Source: Burkholderia sp. Ac-20379 (GTDB lineage: Bacteria > Pseudomonadota > Gammaproteobacteria > Burkholderiales > Burkholderiaceae). From it: a stretch of 44,438 nt of DNA. Shown here one piece after another: positions 24,261 to 33,141 of the stretch (its first letter is position 1; each line of letters begins with the position of its first letter). The DNA lies in NCBI RefSeq assembly GCF_017104645.1, contig NZ_JAAGPF010000022.1, positions 1 to 44,438 of the forward strand, in the 5' to 3' direction. The position numbers and the translations under genes were made by a program. Under the pieces are notes generated by a model, which saw only the letters and a program-made list of their open reading frames with translations, made no database searches and was not told the DNA's origin.

Positions 24261-27200
24261 TTAACATCCGCTGCCTCGCCAAGTTTTCTTTTGCGGGGAG
24301 CCGTTTTCTTCCCAAGTGTAGTGAATGGTAGCGCCACTCTGCTCAGCAGCCATCCTCATCTTGCCCTGGCAGGATTTACAGGGGGGGTATTGACCGTCGA
24401 TCGTCATCACCTGGCCGGGCTCAAGTGGAATCTGACGGACAGCCCGGGCCTCGGTATGCGTCGCAAGAGACGCTCTGGGGAAACCGAGGGCCTTCTCCTC
24501 GGGTGTCATGTTTCCGCTTTGCAACCCTTCCGTATGCAGGACGTTCCCTGAAGCGTCGGTGACCGTCACGTTCGCATAATGGGTGCCCTTGCCTGAACCG
24601 AACTTGGCAAGACCCCACGGATCGATCCACGAGATCGGGTTCGGCGCATATTGATAGAGGTTCGCTCCCCCCGCCAGCCCTATCGGATCCGGATGGATAA
24701 ACCGCCCAATGTCGGGATCGTAGAACCGGAACGTGTTGTAGTGCAAGCCAGTCTCGCGATCGAGGTATTGCCCCTGAAAGCGCAGGTTCTGCGGCCGAGG
24801 CTCGAAAACCGGCGTGGCAGCTCGAGGAGCTTCAGCGCTCCAGGCCGCCGGCGCCGGCTCAGCCGGACGCGCGATCCACTGCTCTTCGACCGCATTCCCC
24901 CAGACCTTGTAGCGCGCCTGCCAGACGATCTCGCCGACCGCATCCGTTAGCTCCTCGGGCATTCCCGACACATCAGTGTGGAAGTAGTAGACCGGATCGC
25001 TACCCCCTCCACGGTCATCGTTGGCCGCCGGCGTGCGTCGATCAATACGAGCCAACGGTACATAGCTGTCGGGCTCGTAGAGAAATGTCAACGTCTCAGG
25101 GCCGCGCCGCCCATGGAAACTTTCCTGCGCCAGGCGCATGCCGTCCCAGAGGAAATCCGTCCTGGTGTAGCTACCGTTCAGCTTCCGGATCCGCCGGCCG
25201 AGGGCGTCGTACTCGAAGTGAGAGATCGACACGCCATTCGGATCCTTCGTCACCACCCTCTTCAACTGATGCCAGTCGTCGTACTCGAACGTCTGCTCGT
25301 GGCCGGTACCGCGTCCACGCAGTTTGCGCGCGAGCCGCCCGTACTCGTCGTATTCGAAGCGCTTGTCCTCAAACACCTTCAACTGGTTGTGCTCGACATA
25401 GCCGCCCGGATGATCGCTCGACACCAAGTTCGCCGCGGCGTCCCAGCGGAAAACTTCGGCCGGGATGTCCGGTGCCGTCGACAGCTCGATACGGCCCGTC
25501 CGGTCGTAGCGATAGCTGGTGGTGCCGCGGCGCTGGTCGTGCTTCTGCAGGACGTCGCCAGCCAGGTCGAACTGCCATTGTTTGGCCAGCAGCGCGTCGG
25601 CGCCGGCGTGAGGCGCGGTGGCCACCGACGTGCGTCGGCCGACGCTGTCGTATCGGAATCGGCTGGTCAGCTGGCCCTGCGTGCGCACGATCTCGCGATG
25701 CAGGTCGTCGCGCTCGAAATCGGCGATGACCGCGCCGTCGACGCGCACCTGGTGCACGTGGCCCGAGCCGTAGTGCAGCCAGTCGATCGCCTGCTCGCCT
25801 GAGATCGTGGTGGTAGTGCGGTTGCCGAGCTCGTCGTAGGCGTGGGTCAGCCAGCCCGTTGGCGTGTACTCCTCGAGAACCTGGCCGCGCCCGTCGTACT
25901 TCAGGTTGACGCGGTTCGCGAGCGAAGGGCCGCGCGCGGTGAGCGCATACAGCTCGGCCGCGGCGAGCCGGCCGGCCTTGTCGTACAGATAGCGGCGCCG
26001 CGCCTGGCCGACTTCCTTAGCCGTCACGCGGCCGATCGCGTCGCGCTCGAACGTGGTGCGCAGCGCGCCGTCCTGCAGCGCCACGCCGAGCGCGCGTGCG
26101 TCGTATTCGTAGCGCCGTGCCCGTCCATCGAGTCCGATCTCCTCGATCAGCTGGTCGCGGCGGTCGTAGCGGAAGTGATAGGTCTCGCGATTCTCGTTCG
26201 TGAGGCTGGCCAAGCGGAACGCTTCGTCGTGCCCGAACCGCACGACGCGGCCCGCAGCGTCGACACGCGCGAGCAGCAGGCCACGCGCGTTCCACTCGTA
26301 GCGCGTGCTGCGTTGCATCGGATCGGTGACCTGCAGAAGCCGGCCCGCGCCGTCGTAGCGGAACGTCTGCTGCGCGCCGTCTGACTGGACGATCAAGGTG
26401 ATCCGCCCCATCGCGTCCGCCTCGTACTCAGTGGCGTCGCCCGCGGCGTTGACCACGCGCGCGAGCGCGCCGCGAGCGTCGTAGGCAAAGCGCGTTCTTT
26501 TACCCGAGCAGTCGGTGTACGCAGTGATCTGCGCCCGGGCATTCCATTCGAGGTATTTGTAACCACCCCGTGCATCGCGAATCGTATGCACGAGCCCGCG
26601 TTCGTCGCGATAGTAGTCGGTCGCGGCGCCAGTCGGGTCACGCTCCTTGATCAGATTCCCGCGATCGTCGTAGCGATAGATCCAGCGTGCGTTTGCGGGA
26701 TCGGTTTCGGCCACCGGTAGGTCATAGAAGCCATTCCATTCAGTGCGCTCGATGCGTCCCAAGGCGTCGATGCGCAGTGTCTGGCGCCCCTTCTCGTCAT
26801 ACTCGAAGCGCGTCGTGTTGCCGGCCGGGTCGGTCGTGCTCAGAAGCTGCCGGCGGTTATTCCACTCCATGCGCCAAACATGGCCTTCCGCATCGGTGTG
26901 GCTCGTTGGTTGCCGGTCTTCGTTCCAGGTCCAGCGAGTGACGCGACCCAACTGGTCGGTGATGGACACCATGCGGTCGTCAAGGTCTGCGTCGAATGTA
27001 TAGGCCTCACCGTCGTCGGTCCAGTGCCGAACAACCCGTGCGTCGCGCCCGGTTCCGCTCCACGCGTAGAAGCTCCGCAGGCCGCCTGGCAACGTGTGGC
27101 GCGTCATCAGGCCGTGCTCGTAGCCAAAGCGTCGCGCAACGTGGCCGGCGCGGTCGGTGACGGTGGCGAGCTCGCCGGCGTCGCTGTATGCGTAGCGAAC

Positions 27201-28553
27201 GAGCGTTTCCGGCTGCTCGCCATCCACACCACGCGTCAACTCGATTTCGGCGACACGCTGCGGATGCTTCGCGTCGTAGACGAGCGTCAACACGCGGCCG
27301 GCGCTGTCGAGCAACCGGCCGGGGCGAACCAGATCGCCGCCAACCTCGGATTCGACTTCGATCCAGTTGCCGTTGCGATCCTCGAGCCGCCGCAGCTTCA
27401 GCGGTTCGACATCCGCATCGCCGCTTGCACGGCCGAAATCGCGGAATAAGCCTTCGGCGGACTCGACCACGTAATGTCCGCCTTCGGTACAGATCAAATG
27501 CATCCCTTCCGGCAGGCTGTAGTGGCTCTCGCCAGGCCGTACAGCCGGAAACATGATGTCCCGGCCCTGCTCGTCCCAGTAGGTGACCGACATCAGTTGG
27601 CCATCGATCCGCTCGAGCCGCAACTCGACGCTGATCGGGACGCTCCAGCCCGGCCCGAACAGGCTGTCCGCGCGATCGTCGTGGCTGCTGTAGAAGCGGC
27701 GCCATTCGATCGGCAGCGGCCCGGGCAGTACGAAGTCGGTGTCGTCGGCCCCGTCGAGGATCTTCCCGCCGGTGATCACATTCACGGGATGGCCCGCCGA
27801 GGGCTTCACGAGGCTGCCCAGCCAGGTTCCGAACGCGCCGGCCGCGAAGTTCACCGCGAGGCATGGCACTGCACTTTTCAGTTCACTCCAGCTCCCCTTG
27901 CCCCGGCCGCACAGCGCCAGCGCGATGCCCAGCGCAGCACCGAGCCAGCCCAGGCGGCTCGCGGACTTCACCTCCCGCACGCGCTGAGTTCCGCCGCCGA
28001 TGAACACGTTGTCCGAGCCTTCGGCGATAGTCCCGTCGCAGGTCGACTTGTCGCCCACGCGCGCGGCCGGCTGGTTGTTGATATAGACGTTGCCCGAACC
28101 CTCCGCCACCATCTGCGGCCCAGAGTGATCCTGGCACTGAACGGTGTCCAGGTCGCTGGGCTGCGCGGCACGCGCAGCTGGCCTGTCGTTCACGTAGACG
28201 TTGCCTGAGCCGCTAGCGACCTTTCCTTTGATCTGCGGAGGCGCGATGGCGTTGGCGAGCGACTTGGCACCTTCGTCGATCGCGTCGTTCATCCCGCTCG
28301 CTTCCATCAGCGCGCCGGAGCCAACGGCAACACCCACACCAATCGCGACCACGAGCGGCGTCGCGAGCCCGGCCGTGCCAATTTCGAGCGCGGCCAGACC
28401 GGCAAACACCGCCCCTTCCATAAGATCGGCCACTAGACCACCGATCAACGCACCGCCCACCACCGATCCCAGCGTCCCGACCAGCTCACCCATCAACGAG
28501 GTGTGCGAGATCGGATCCTCCTTGCGCGCGGCTGCGGTCGGCTCGGCGCTCAC
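24261..28553 (-). CDS. PAAR/Rhs type VI effector with C-terminal deaminase toxin
   Basis: A 1430-residue polymorphic toxin delivered by the type VI secretion system. An N-terminal pre-PAAR hydrophobic region (22-86) is bound by the Eag-type adaptor. A PAAR-like tip domain follows at about 112-195, with repeated GSGNVYVNDRPAAR, GSGNVYINNQPAAR and GSDNVFIGGG units. Then come DUF6531 (HPVNVITGGKILDG, near 260), many YD/Rhs repeats (about 400-1200), and the Rhs-associated core ending PNPISWIDPWGLA (to about 1316). The last 115 residues form a nucleic-acid deaminase fold: zinc ligands His1366 with catalytic Glu1368 in THTEAR, and Cys1392/Cys1395 in YPPCKSC. This resembles the Pput_2613-like toxin deaminases. 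GTG start at 28553 overlaps the adaptor stop by four bases. The immunity gene follows. Confidence 0.92.
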   Translation of the reverse strand: MSAEPTAAARKEDPISHTSLMGELVGTLGSVVGGALIGGLVADLMEGAVFAGLAALEIGTAGLATPLVVAIGVGVAVGSGALMEASGMNDAIDEGAKSLANAIAPPQIKGKVASGSGNVYVNDRPAARAAQPSDLDTVQCQDHSGPQMVAEGSGNVYINNQPAARVGDKSTCDGTIAEGSDNVFIGGGTQRVREVKSASRLGWLGAALGIALALCGRGKGSWSELKSAVPCLAVNFAAGAFGTWLGSLVKPSAGHPVNVITGGKILDGADDTDFVLPGPLPIEWRRFYSSHDDRADSLFGPGWSVPISVELRLERIDGQLMSVTYWDEQGRDIMFPAVRPGESHYSLPEGMHLICTEGGHYVVESAEGLFRDFGRASGDADVEPLKLRRLEDRNGNWIEVESEVGGDLVRPGRLLDSAGRVLTLVYDAKHPQRVAEIELTRGVDGEQPETLVRYAYSDAGELATVTDRAGHVARRFGYEHGLMTRHTLPGGLRSFYAWSGTGRDARVVRHWTDDGEAYTFDADLDDRMVSITDQLGRVTRWTWNEDRQPTSHTDAEGHVWRMEWNNRRQLLSTTDPAGNTTRFEYDEKGRQTLRIDALGRIERTEWNGFYDLPVAETDPANARWIYRYDDRGNLIKERDPTGAATDYYRDERGLVHTIRDARGGYKYLEWNARAQITAYTDCSGKRTRFAYDARGALARVVNAAGDATEYEADAMGRITLIVQSDGAQQTFRYDGAGRLLQVTDPMQRSTRYEWNARGLLLARVDAAGRVVRFGHDEAFRLASLTNENRETYHFRYDRRDQLIEEIGLDGRARRYEYDARALGVALQDGALRTTFERDAIGRVTAKEVGQARRRYLYDKAGRLAAAELYALTARGPSLANRVNLKYDGRGQVLEEYTPTGWLTHAYDELGNRTTTTISGEQAIDWLHYGSGHVHQVRVDGAVIADFERDDLHREIVRTQGQLTSRFRYDSVGRRTSVATAPHAGADALLAKQWQFDLAGDVLQKHDQRRGTTSYRYDRTGRIELSTAPDIPAEVFRWDAAANLVSSDHPGGYVEHNQLKVFEDKRFEYDEYGRLARKLRGRGTGHEQTFEYDDWHQLKRVVTKDPNGVSISHFEYDALGRRIRKLNGSYTRTDFLWDGMRLAQESFHGRRGPETLTFLYEPDSYVPLARIDRRTPAANDDRGGGSDPVYYFHTDVSGMPEELTDAVGEIVWQARYKVWGNAVEEQWIARPAEPAPAAWSAEAPRAATPVFEPRPQNLRFQGQYLDRETGLHYNTFRFYDPDIGRFIHPDPIGLAGGANLYQYAPNPISWIDPWGLAKFGSGKGTHYANVTVTDASGNVLHTEGLQSGNMTPEEKALGFPRASLATHTEARAVRQIPLEPGQVMTIDGQYPPCKSCQGKMRMAAEQSGATIHYTWEENGSPQKKTWRGSGC

Positions 28554-29029
28554 TGGGCGTCTCCGCCGCTCAGCGGGCCGGGCCGGCCCGAGGCCGGCCG
28601 GAAGCTCGCGAAGATCCGTTCGGCGATCGCCTGCTGCTCCGCGTTGAGCGGCGCGGCGCTGGTTAGCGTCATCACCAGTACGCGGCCGGCGTCATCCGAG
28701 GGGAAGATGGTCTGAAGCTGATGCCAGATCCGGTCGTCCTGCTCAAGCGTGGCGGTGATCTCCAGGCCGGTGCGGCCGCCCACTATGACGGCGCGGCGCG
28801 ACTGCTCGTTCAGCAGCTTCGCGTCGCGCGATGCAACGTCCCACTCCCGCGCGACGAACGCTTCGAGATCCTCACCGTCGCGAAACCGGCCACGCGCCAC
28901 GACGAGGTTGAGGCCGCCGGGGCCGACGTTCATCGCGACAATGTTGACGGTTCGATCGAGCGCGGCGTCGGGCAGCTCGAATGTGCCTTCGTGGATGGCG
29001 TATTGCATGGTCGGTGGTACCCGGGTCAT
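28550..29029 (-). CDS. DcrB/DUF1795-type T6SS effector adaptor (Eag-like)
   Basis: A 159-residue cytoplasmic protein of the DcrB-related DUF1795 family, used as Eag/EagR chaperones that hold the hydrophobic pre-PAAR segment of Rhs effectors and load them on VgrG. Family features are MQYAIHEGTFELPDAALDRT, GGRTGLEITATLEQDDRIWH, and the C-terminal ERIFASFRPA. The ATG at 29029 overlaps the vgrG stop (ATGA), and its own stop overlaps the rhs start (GTGA), so all three are translationally coupled. MQYAI eight codons in is the alternative start. Gene order vgrG-adaptor-rhs-immunity confirms the role. Confidence 0.88.
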   Translation of the reverse strand: MTRVPPTMQYAIHEGTFELPDAALDRTVNIVAMNVGPGGLNLVVARGRFRDGEDLEAFVAREWDVASRDAKLLNEQSRRAVIVGGRTGLEITATLEQDDRIWHQLQTIFPSDDAGRVLVMTLTSAAPLNAEQQAIAERIFASFRPASGRPGPLSGGDAQ

Positions 29030-31158
29030 TTGTTGAGGTCGATGCGCTGGCCGTTGACCATCACGCCGTCGTCGGTCATCAGGATCACCGACCCCTTGTG
29101 CTCAAGACGGATGCCTTCGGGAGCAAGCGAGATCGAGCTGTCCTGCACCTTCAGCAAGATGCCCCGCTCAGCGTCGTAGATCTGTGTGCCGCCGCCGCCA
29201 TCTTTGGCCGGCGTGATCACTTCGACGGTCGTGGCGGTGGTGCTCCGCTGCAGCGCGATGGTTTCGGTCAGGTTGCCTTTGGCGATCTGCTTCGTCTCAT
29301 CGCCCGCATCGACGCTGATCGTCCGCGAGCCGCCCACGACCTGATGCGTCTCGCTGTCGAGGATCACCGTGTTCATGTCCTTCTGCGCATGGACGAACAA
29401 CTCCTGCGCCCCGTTCGTGTCGGTCATGCGGATCTCGTTCGCGCCCTGCCCCTTGTGGGTCTGGCTCTTGATGCCCATCGTCTGGCCCGCTGCGCCATCG
29501 TAGGGATTGCCTTGCTCGCCGTTGTACACGCGCCCCACGATCACCGGGTTGTCCGGATCGCCTTGATTGAACGCCACCAGCATTTCCTGGCCGATCCGCG
29601 GAATCGCGGCCGCGCCCCAGCCGGCTCCAGCCCAGGGCTGGGACACGCGCACCCACATCGAATCGGTGCCGTCCTGCTTGCCGCGGCGGTCCCACAAGAA
29701 GTGCAGCTTCACGCAACTGCCGTTCGTGTAAATTTCCTCGCCCTTCGGCCCCACCACGATCGCCGACTGGGTCCCCTGGATGAGCGGTTTCGTGGTGAGG
29801 CGCTGCGGCCGGTACGGCACTTTCAACGGCAGCAGGGTGAAGCTGTTGCGATATGGCAGATCGGTTGCGTGTTTGCTGTAGTCGTTCACGGCCTCGTGAC
29901 GAACCTGCAGGATCGCGTAATCCTGGTTGTCGGCCGCCACGGGATGCCCGGCCACCGCGACGTGGCCGGCCGTGGTCATGCGCCACGCGTAGCCCTGCCC
30001 GGTATAAAGTTGCGCCAGCGCTTCCTCCGCCTCGATCGCGTAGCGTGCGTAGCGATCGCCGTCTGCGCTCAAGTCGTAGAGCGACTGATGTTCGAAGCGT
30101 TCGGTCGAGTGCAGCCGCGCGTAGTTCAATGTGGTGGACGACTCCACCAGCATGAGCGGCGACGATGGTGCGTGGTAGTTGAAGTCGCGGAACGTCACTT
30201 TGCCGACTGCAAAGTGGCTGCCGCGGTTCAGTTGGTCGATGCCGTTGTATTCGCTCGACGCGCTGTCCGAGTACGGCACGCTCGAGAGCCTATCAATGGC
30301 CCTGAACACGTTGTTGCTATCGCCGATCGCGAGCGTGTGCTTGCCTTCCTCATACCGGTGCGTCCATACGAGGCCTTCCTGTTCCATCAAACGGGCACAG
30401 AAATTGAAATAGGACTCCTGGTACATCACGATGTACTCGATCGGCTTCTGGGTGCCTTGAATGTCGAATGCGTAGTCGCTGAAGCCGTGCTCGGCGAATA
30501 CGGCGGCCAGGATGTCCTGGGCGGTCTGGTTCTGAAAAATTCGACAATCCGTGGTGCGCGTAAGGAACCAGAACCACGGCACCACGGACATCTGGTAGCG
30601 CGTAACAGCGCCGGGATGGCCAACCCGGTCAAATGAAGCCACATAGCCGTCGAAATGCCGCGCGTCGTCGCCGCTGCTGGCTGTGGCGGCGGCCAACAGC
30701 GCGGCGCTCGACTGCTGATCGAATTTCAACTTGACCTGCTGACCGATGAGGTCGGCCGCCTTCAGATCGTTGCGGTGGGAAAGCAGATCGAGGTGGATTT
30801 CCGGCAGGCGGTTGACGTGCTCGTCGACGACCGCCACGTTGACCAGCAGCACGTCGGCGCCGAGCGGCGTGTCGATCGTGACGTAGCGGTTGAGCTGCGT
30901 GAGTGTGGCCGAGCTGCCGGCGACCTGGTTGATGGAGTTGGCGATGGCGCCCGGCTGCTGCTGGAGCAGGGAGAAGCCCGTCTGCGCCAACTGCGTTGCA
31001 CGCTGCAGGGTGTCGATCTTTCCGGTCAGGCCCGCCAGCGGGCCGACCTGGCTGGCAATGCCGGAGGCGAGCGAGCCCGCCAGGCCACCAAGTCCGGCGG
31101 GCGAGCCCAGCGAACTGGCGAAACTGGTCGAGCTGCCGCCGAGTGGCGACAAACTCAT
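29026..31158 (-). CDS. vgrG: VgrG (TssI) spike protein
   Basis: T6SS spike protein of 710 residues, the trimeric needle tip that carries the PAAR/Rhs effector. The ATG at 31158 has GAGGAAA seven bases upstream. Residues 1-85 are a Gly/Ser/Leu-rich extension absent from most VgrGs. The gp27-like part follows (HFDGYVASFDRVG, VVPWFWFLTRTTDCRIFQNQ, YQESYFNFCARLMEQEGL). The gp5-like OB and needle regions contain IVVGPKGEEIYTNG, VRVSQPWAGAGWGAAAIPRI, GQEMLVAFNQGDPDNPVIVG and NEIRMTDTNGAQELFVHAQK. No fused C-terminal enzyme domain is present. It is an orphan vgrG: no T6SS structural genes lie in the window. Confidence 0.95.
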   Translation of the reverse strand: MSLSPLGGSSTSFASSLGSPAGLGGLAGSLASGIASQVGPLAGLTGKIDTLQRATQLAQTGFSLLQQQPGAIANSINQVAGSSATLTQLNRYVTIDTPLGADVLLVNVAVVDEHVNRLPEIHLDLLSHRNDLKAADLIGQQVKLKFDQQSSAALLAAATASSGDDARHFDGYVASFDRVGHPGAVTRYQMSVVPWFWFLTRTTDCRIFQNQTAQDILAAVFAEHGFSDYAFDIQGTQKPIEYIVMYQESYFNFCARLMEQEGLVWTHRYEEGKHTLAIGDSNNVFRAIDRLSSVPYSDSASSEYNGIDQLNRGSHFAVGKVTFRDFNYHAPSSPLMLVESSTTLNYARLHSTERFEHQSLYDLSADGDRYARYAIEAEEALAQLYTGQGYAWRMTTAGHVAVAGHPVAADNQDYAILQVRHEAVNDYSKHATDLPYRNSFTLLPLKVPYRPQRLTTKPLIQGTQSAIVVGPKGEEIYTNGSCVKLHFLWDRRGKQDGTDSMWVRVSQPWAGAGWGAAAIPRIGQEMLVAFNQGDPDNPVIVGRVYNGEQGNPYDGAAGQTMGIKSQTHKGQGANEIRMTDTNGAQELFVHAQKDMNTVILDSETHQVVGGSRTISVDAGDETKQIAKGNLTETIALQRSTTATTVEVITPAKDGGGGTQIYDAERGILLKVQDSSISLAPEGIRLEHKGSVILMTDDGVMVNGQRIDLNK

Positions 31159-31744
31159 TTTGTTTTCCTCATCTCAGGTTCTAGCCCCGAACTCTTGTGG
31201 TCCGTGGCCGCCGAATTCTAGCCGATCCGCCTTTCATTCAACATGACACGCCAAGCGTTTCCCTGCGCGTCGCTTCGGGCATGGCTTTCGCGCTTCGCGA
31301 GCCTCGCCCCATTCGGGCCTTAATCTAGTCAAGACCGCGCCCCGATGTGGTGTACGCCGCGCGGCATGCGCGTTCTACCCCACCGCTCGCCTTCACCGAT
31401 CCCGCCAGTCCGTCGCGCAAACAGCGAAGATGGGTAGCATGAAATGCAAACAGCAAGTTTCTCACCAACCTCACCGGAGAGCCTGATGATCTCTGTCGAG
31501 TCACCTCGGCGACATAAACATTCAATTTAAAGAAACCAAATTCATCGAGAAGCGCGCCCCGCTCGGCGCCACATTAATTTTGTTATGAAAGGCTATTGAG
31601 AATAACAATTTAACACCTGTCAATTTCAGCAGTAGACGCCGAAAATATAAAGAGCTTTGATTGTCGCCTGCGAGTTCAAACCTACTTGCGGGGCGTTTCC
31701 CGAAAAGCCAAAAGAGTAGGGTTTATAAGAATCGAGTGACAGAA
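31159..31744. other. AT-rich intergenic region
   Basis: This 586-base interval holds the vgrG leader and the upstream region of the 31.7-kb gene. GC falls strongly from about 31520 onward. No gene, tRNA or IS end was recognised. Confidence 0.5.
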
Positions 31745-32140
31745 ATGGCAAAATATACCTCGGGGCACGTTATTCAGCATATCGACGGCGTGCCTTTTCC
31801 CATGATTTACGAAATTCAATTCCCCGATGGCTTTGATCCGGAGGAAACCTCTGCTGCAGGCGCGGTGACGGCAAGCCCGTTCGGATCCACCGTTACCGGC
31901 GTATTCAACTATTCGGCGCAGGGTGAAGCGCGCGTCTTCAGTATGGGGTTGACCTGTACCGTTTCAGGCCACCCCGGCCCGCAAGCCAACTCATGCACGA
32001 TATTCGTAGGCAACTTCTCGGAGATCGTCGGAAAATTCGCCGGCGTTTCCGGTCAGTTGAGCGGGATCCCCCCTTTCCAAGCATCACCACAAGGCGTTCA
32101 CGGCTTCGCCAGTGGTCACTTTGTGATTGCATTTGTTTAA
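31745..32140 (+). CDS. small hypothetical beta-rich protein
   Basis: A 131-residue protein starting at the ATG 31745 (MAKYTSGHVIQHIDG); the frame is open upstream but without protein-like sequence. It has no signal peptide or membrane segment. Glycine- and beta-strand-rich repeats such as TVTGVFNYSAQGEARVFSMG and IVGKFAGVSGQLSGIPPF recall allene-oxide-cyclase-like barrels, where each strand pair has a G-x-F-x-G pattern. This is a fold guess only. GC is much lower than in the surroundings, so the gene is probably acquired. Its location just beside the vgrG operon, on the opposite strand, leaves open a link to that cassette. Confidence 0.6.
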   Translation: MAKYTSGHVIQHIDGVPFPMIYEIQFPDGFDPEETSAAGAVTASPFGSTVTGVFNYSAQGEARVFSMGLTCTVSGHPGPQANSCTIFVGNFSEIVGKFAGVSGQLSGIPPFQASPQGVHGFASGHFVIAFV

Positions 32141-32284
32141 AATTTCGACCACATCGCAGCAAATATTATTTTTCAAGAAAATCGATATTTAGTGCCGCAC
32201 AAAATGAATTTTGATGCGGCATTAAATTCAATCAGATACAGGCTTTTCGTTTTTTGTTTTGCGCAAAATTGTTTGCCATTGCGA

Positions 32285-32608
32285 TCAAAACTCCGAAGCA
32301 TTCAACCCGAAGCGCCGTCCAATGGCGGCTATCTTCGGCACCAGTTCCAGCCTGACCTCATGCGTGTAATTCGCCACCGCACAGTGTTCGTATAACGTCA
32401 GCACGAACGGACGATGCTCCGCGTCATGCCCCAGCGCCTCGCCCACTGCATGACCAAATCCGTCGATATCGGCACGACCGATCGCGGCGTGCGTACCGGT
32501 GCGCGCGAACGCCGACGTGATGTCGCCGAATTTGACACCCGACTTTTTGCGCTTGGCTGGCGTGTCGTAATCGTCGGACCAGCGCCACAGAAGCAAGTTG
32601 TATGTCAT
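32285..32608 (-). CDS. small hypothetical protein
   Basis: A 107-residue cytoplasmic protein, start at ATG 32608 (MTYNLLLWRWSDDYDTPAKR). It is well structured and protein-like: KKSGVKFGDITSAFARTG, RPFVLTLYEHCAVANYTHE, VRLELVPKIAAIGRRFGLNA. I recall near-identical uncharacterised proteins in Burkholderia, often near T6SS or toxin cassettes; no function is assigned. It reads in the same direction as the CMD gene, 29 bases downstream of it, so they may be co-transcribed. Confidence 0.7.
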   Translation of the reverse strand: MTYNLLLWRWSDDYDTPAKRKKSGVKFGDITSAFARTGTHAAIGRADIDGFGHAVGEALGHDAEHRPFVLTLYEHCAVANYTHEVRLELVPKIAAIGRRFGLNASEF

Positions 32609-32637
32609 CGTCGATTCACGAAGTGGTCGAAACGCGC

Positions 32638-33048
32638 TTACGCCCCGCCCGAGCCCACCATGAACGCCTCGTCGGTCGGCACGCCGAGCGCGGTCACCAG
32701 CCGGTTGGTTTCCGACGCCATCCCCACGATCGCCAGCATTTCCGCGTATTCCTCGTCGGTCATGCCCTTGGCCCGCGCGCCGGCCGTGTGCGAGTGGATG
32801 CAATAGGCGCAGCCGTGCGCGATCGACACGGCCACGTACAGCATTTCCTTCGTCTTCGGATCGAGCGCGCCCGGCGCCATCACTTCCTTGATGCTTTCCC
32901 AGGTGCGCTTGAGCGTCTTGGGATCGTGCGCGAGCGCGCGCCAGAAGTTGTTCACGAAATCGGAATTGCGCGTCGCGCGAATATCGTCGAAGACGGCTTT
33001 CGCGGCGGGCGACAGTTCGTCGTCGGCAAGCAAGGTTACGGTGGTCAT
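32638..33048 (-). CDS. carboxymuconolactone decarboxylase/AhpD-like protein
   Basis: A 136-residue all-helical protein of the CMD family. The AhpD-type redox motif is present: HGCAYCIHSHTAGARAKGMT, giving Cys80, Cys83 and His87 (C-x2-C-x3-H). This argues for a peroxidase or disulfide-reductase role rather than true carboxymuconolactone decarboxylation. The ATG at 33048 has AAGG about eight bases upstream. It probably forms a short unit with the 107-residue gene downstream. No partner peroxiredoxin is in the window. Confidence 0.85.
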   Translation of the reverse strand: MTTVTLLADDELSPAAKAVFDDIRATRNSDFVNNFWRALAHDPKTLKRTWESIKEVMAPGALDPKTKEMLYVAVSIAHGCAYCIHSHTAGARAKGMTDEEYAEMLAIVGMASETNRLVTALGVPTDEAFMVGSGGA

Positions 33049-33141
33049 GGGCGAGCCTTTCGAGCGGTTGCGGCCGGGACGGGATGCCCCAGCCGGCGGA
33101 TTCGACATGGTAGACGGCCCGGCGTTTCGTGCGCCGCGCGT

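Noticed and set aside
28981..30636. 551-codon plus-strand frame opposite vgrG
   Set aside because: Low-complexity antisense of the clearly conserved VgrG.
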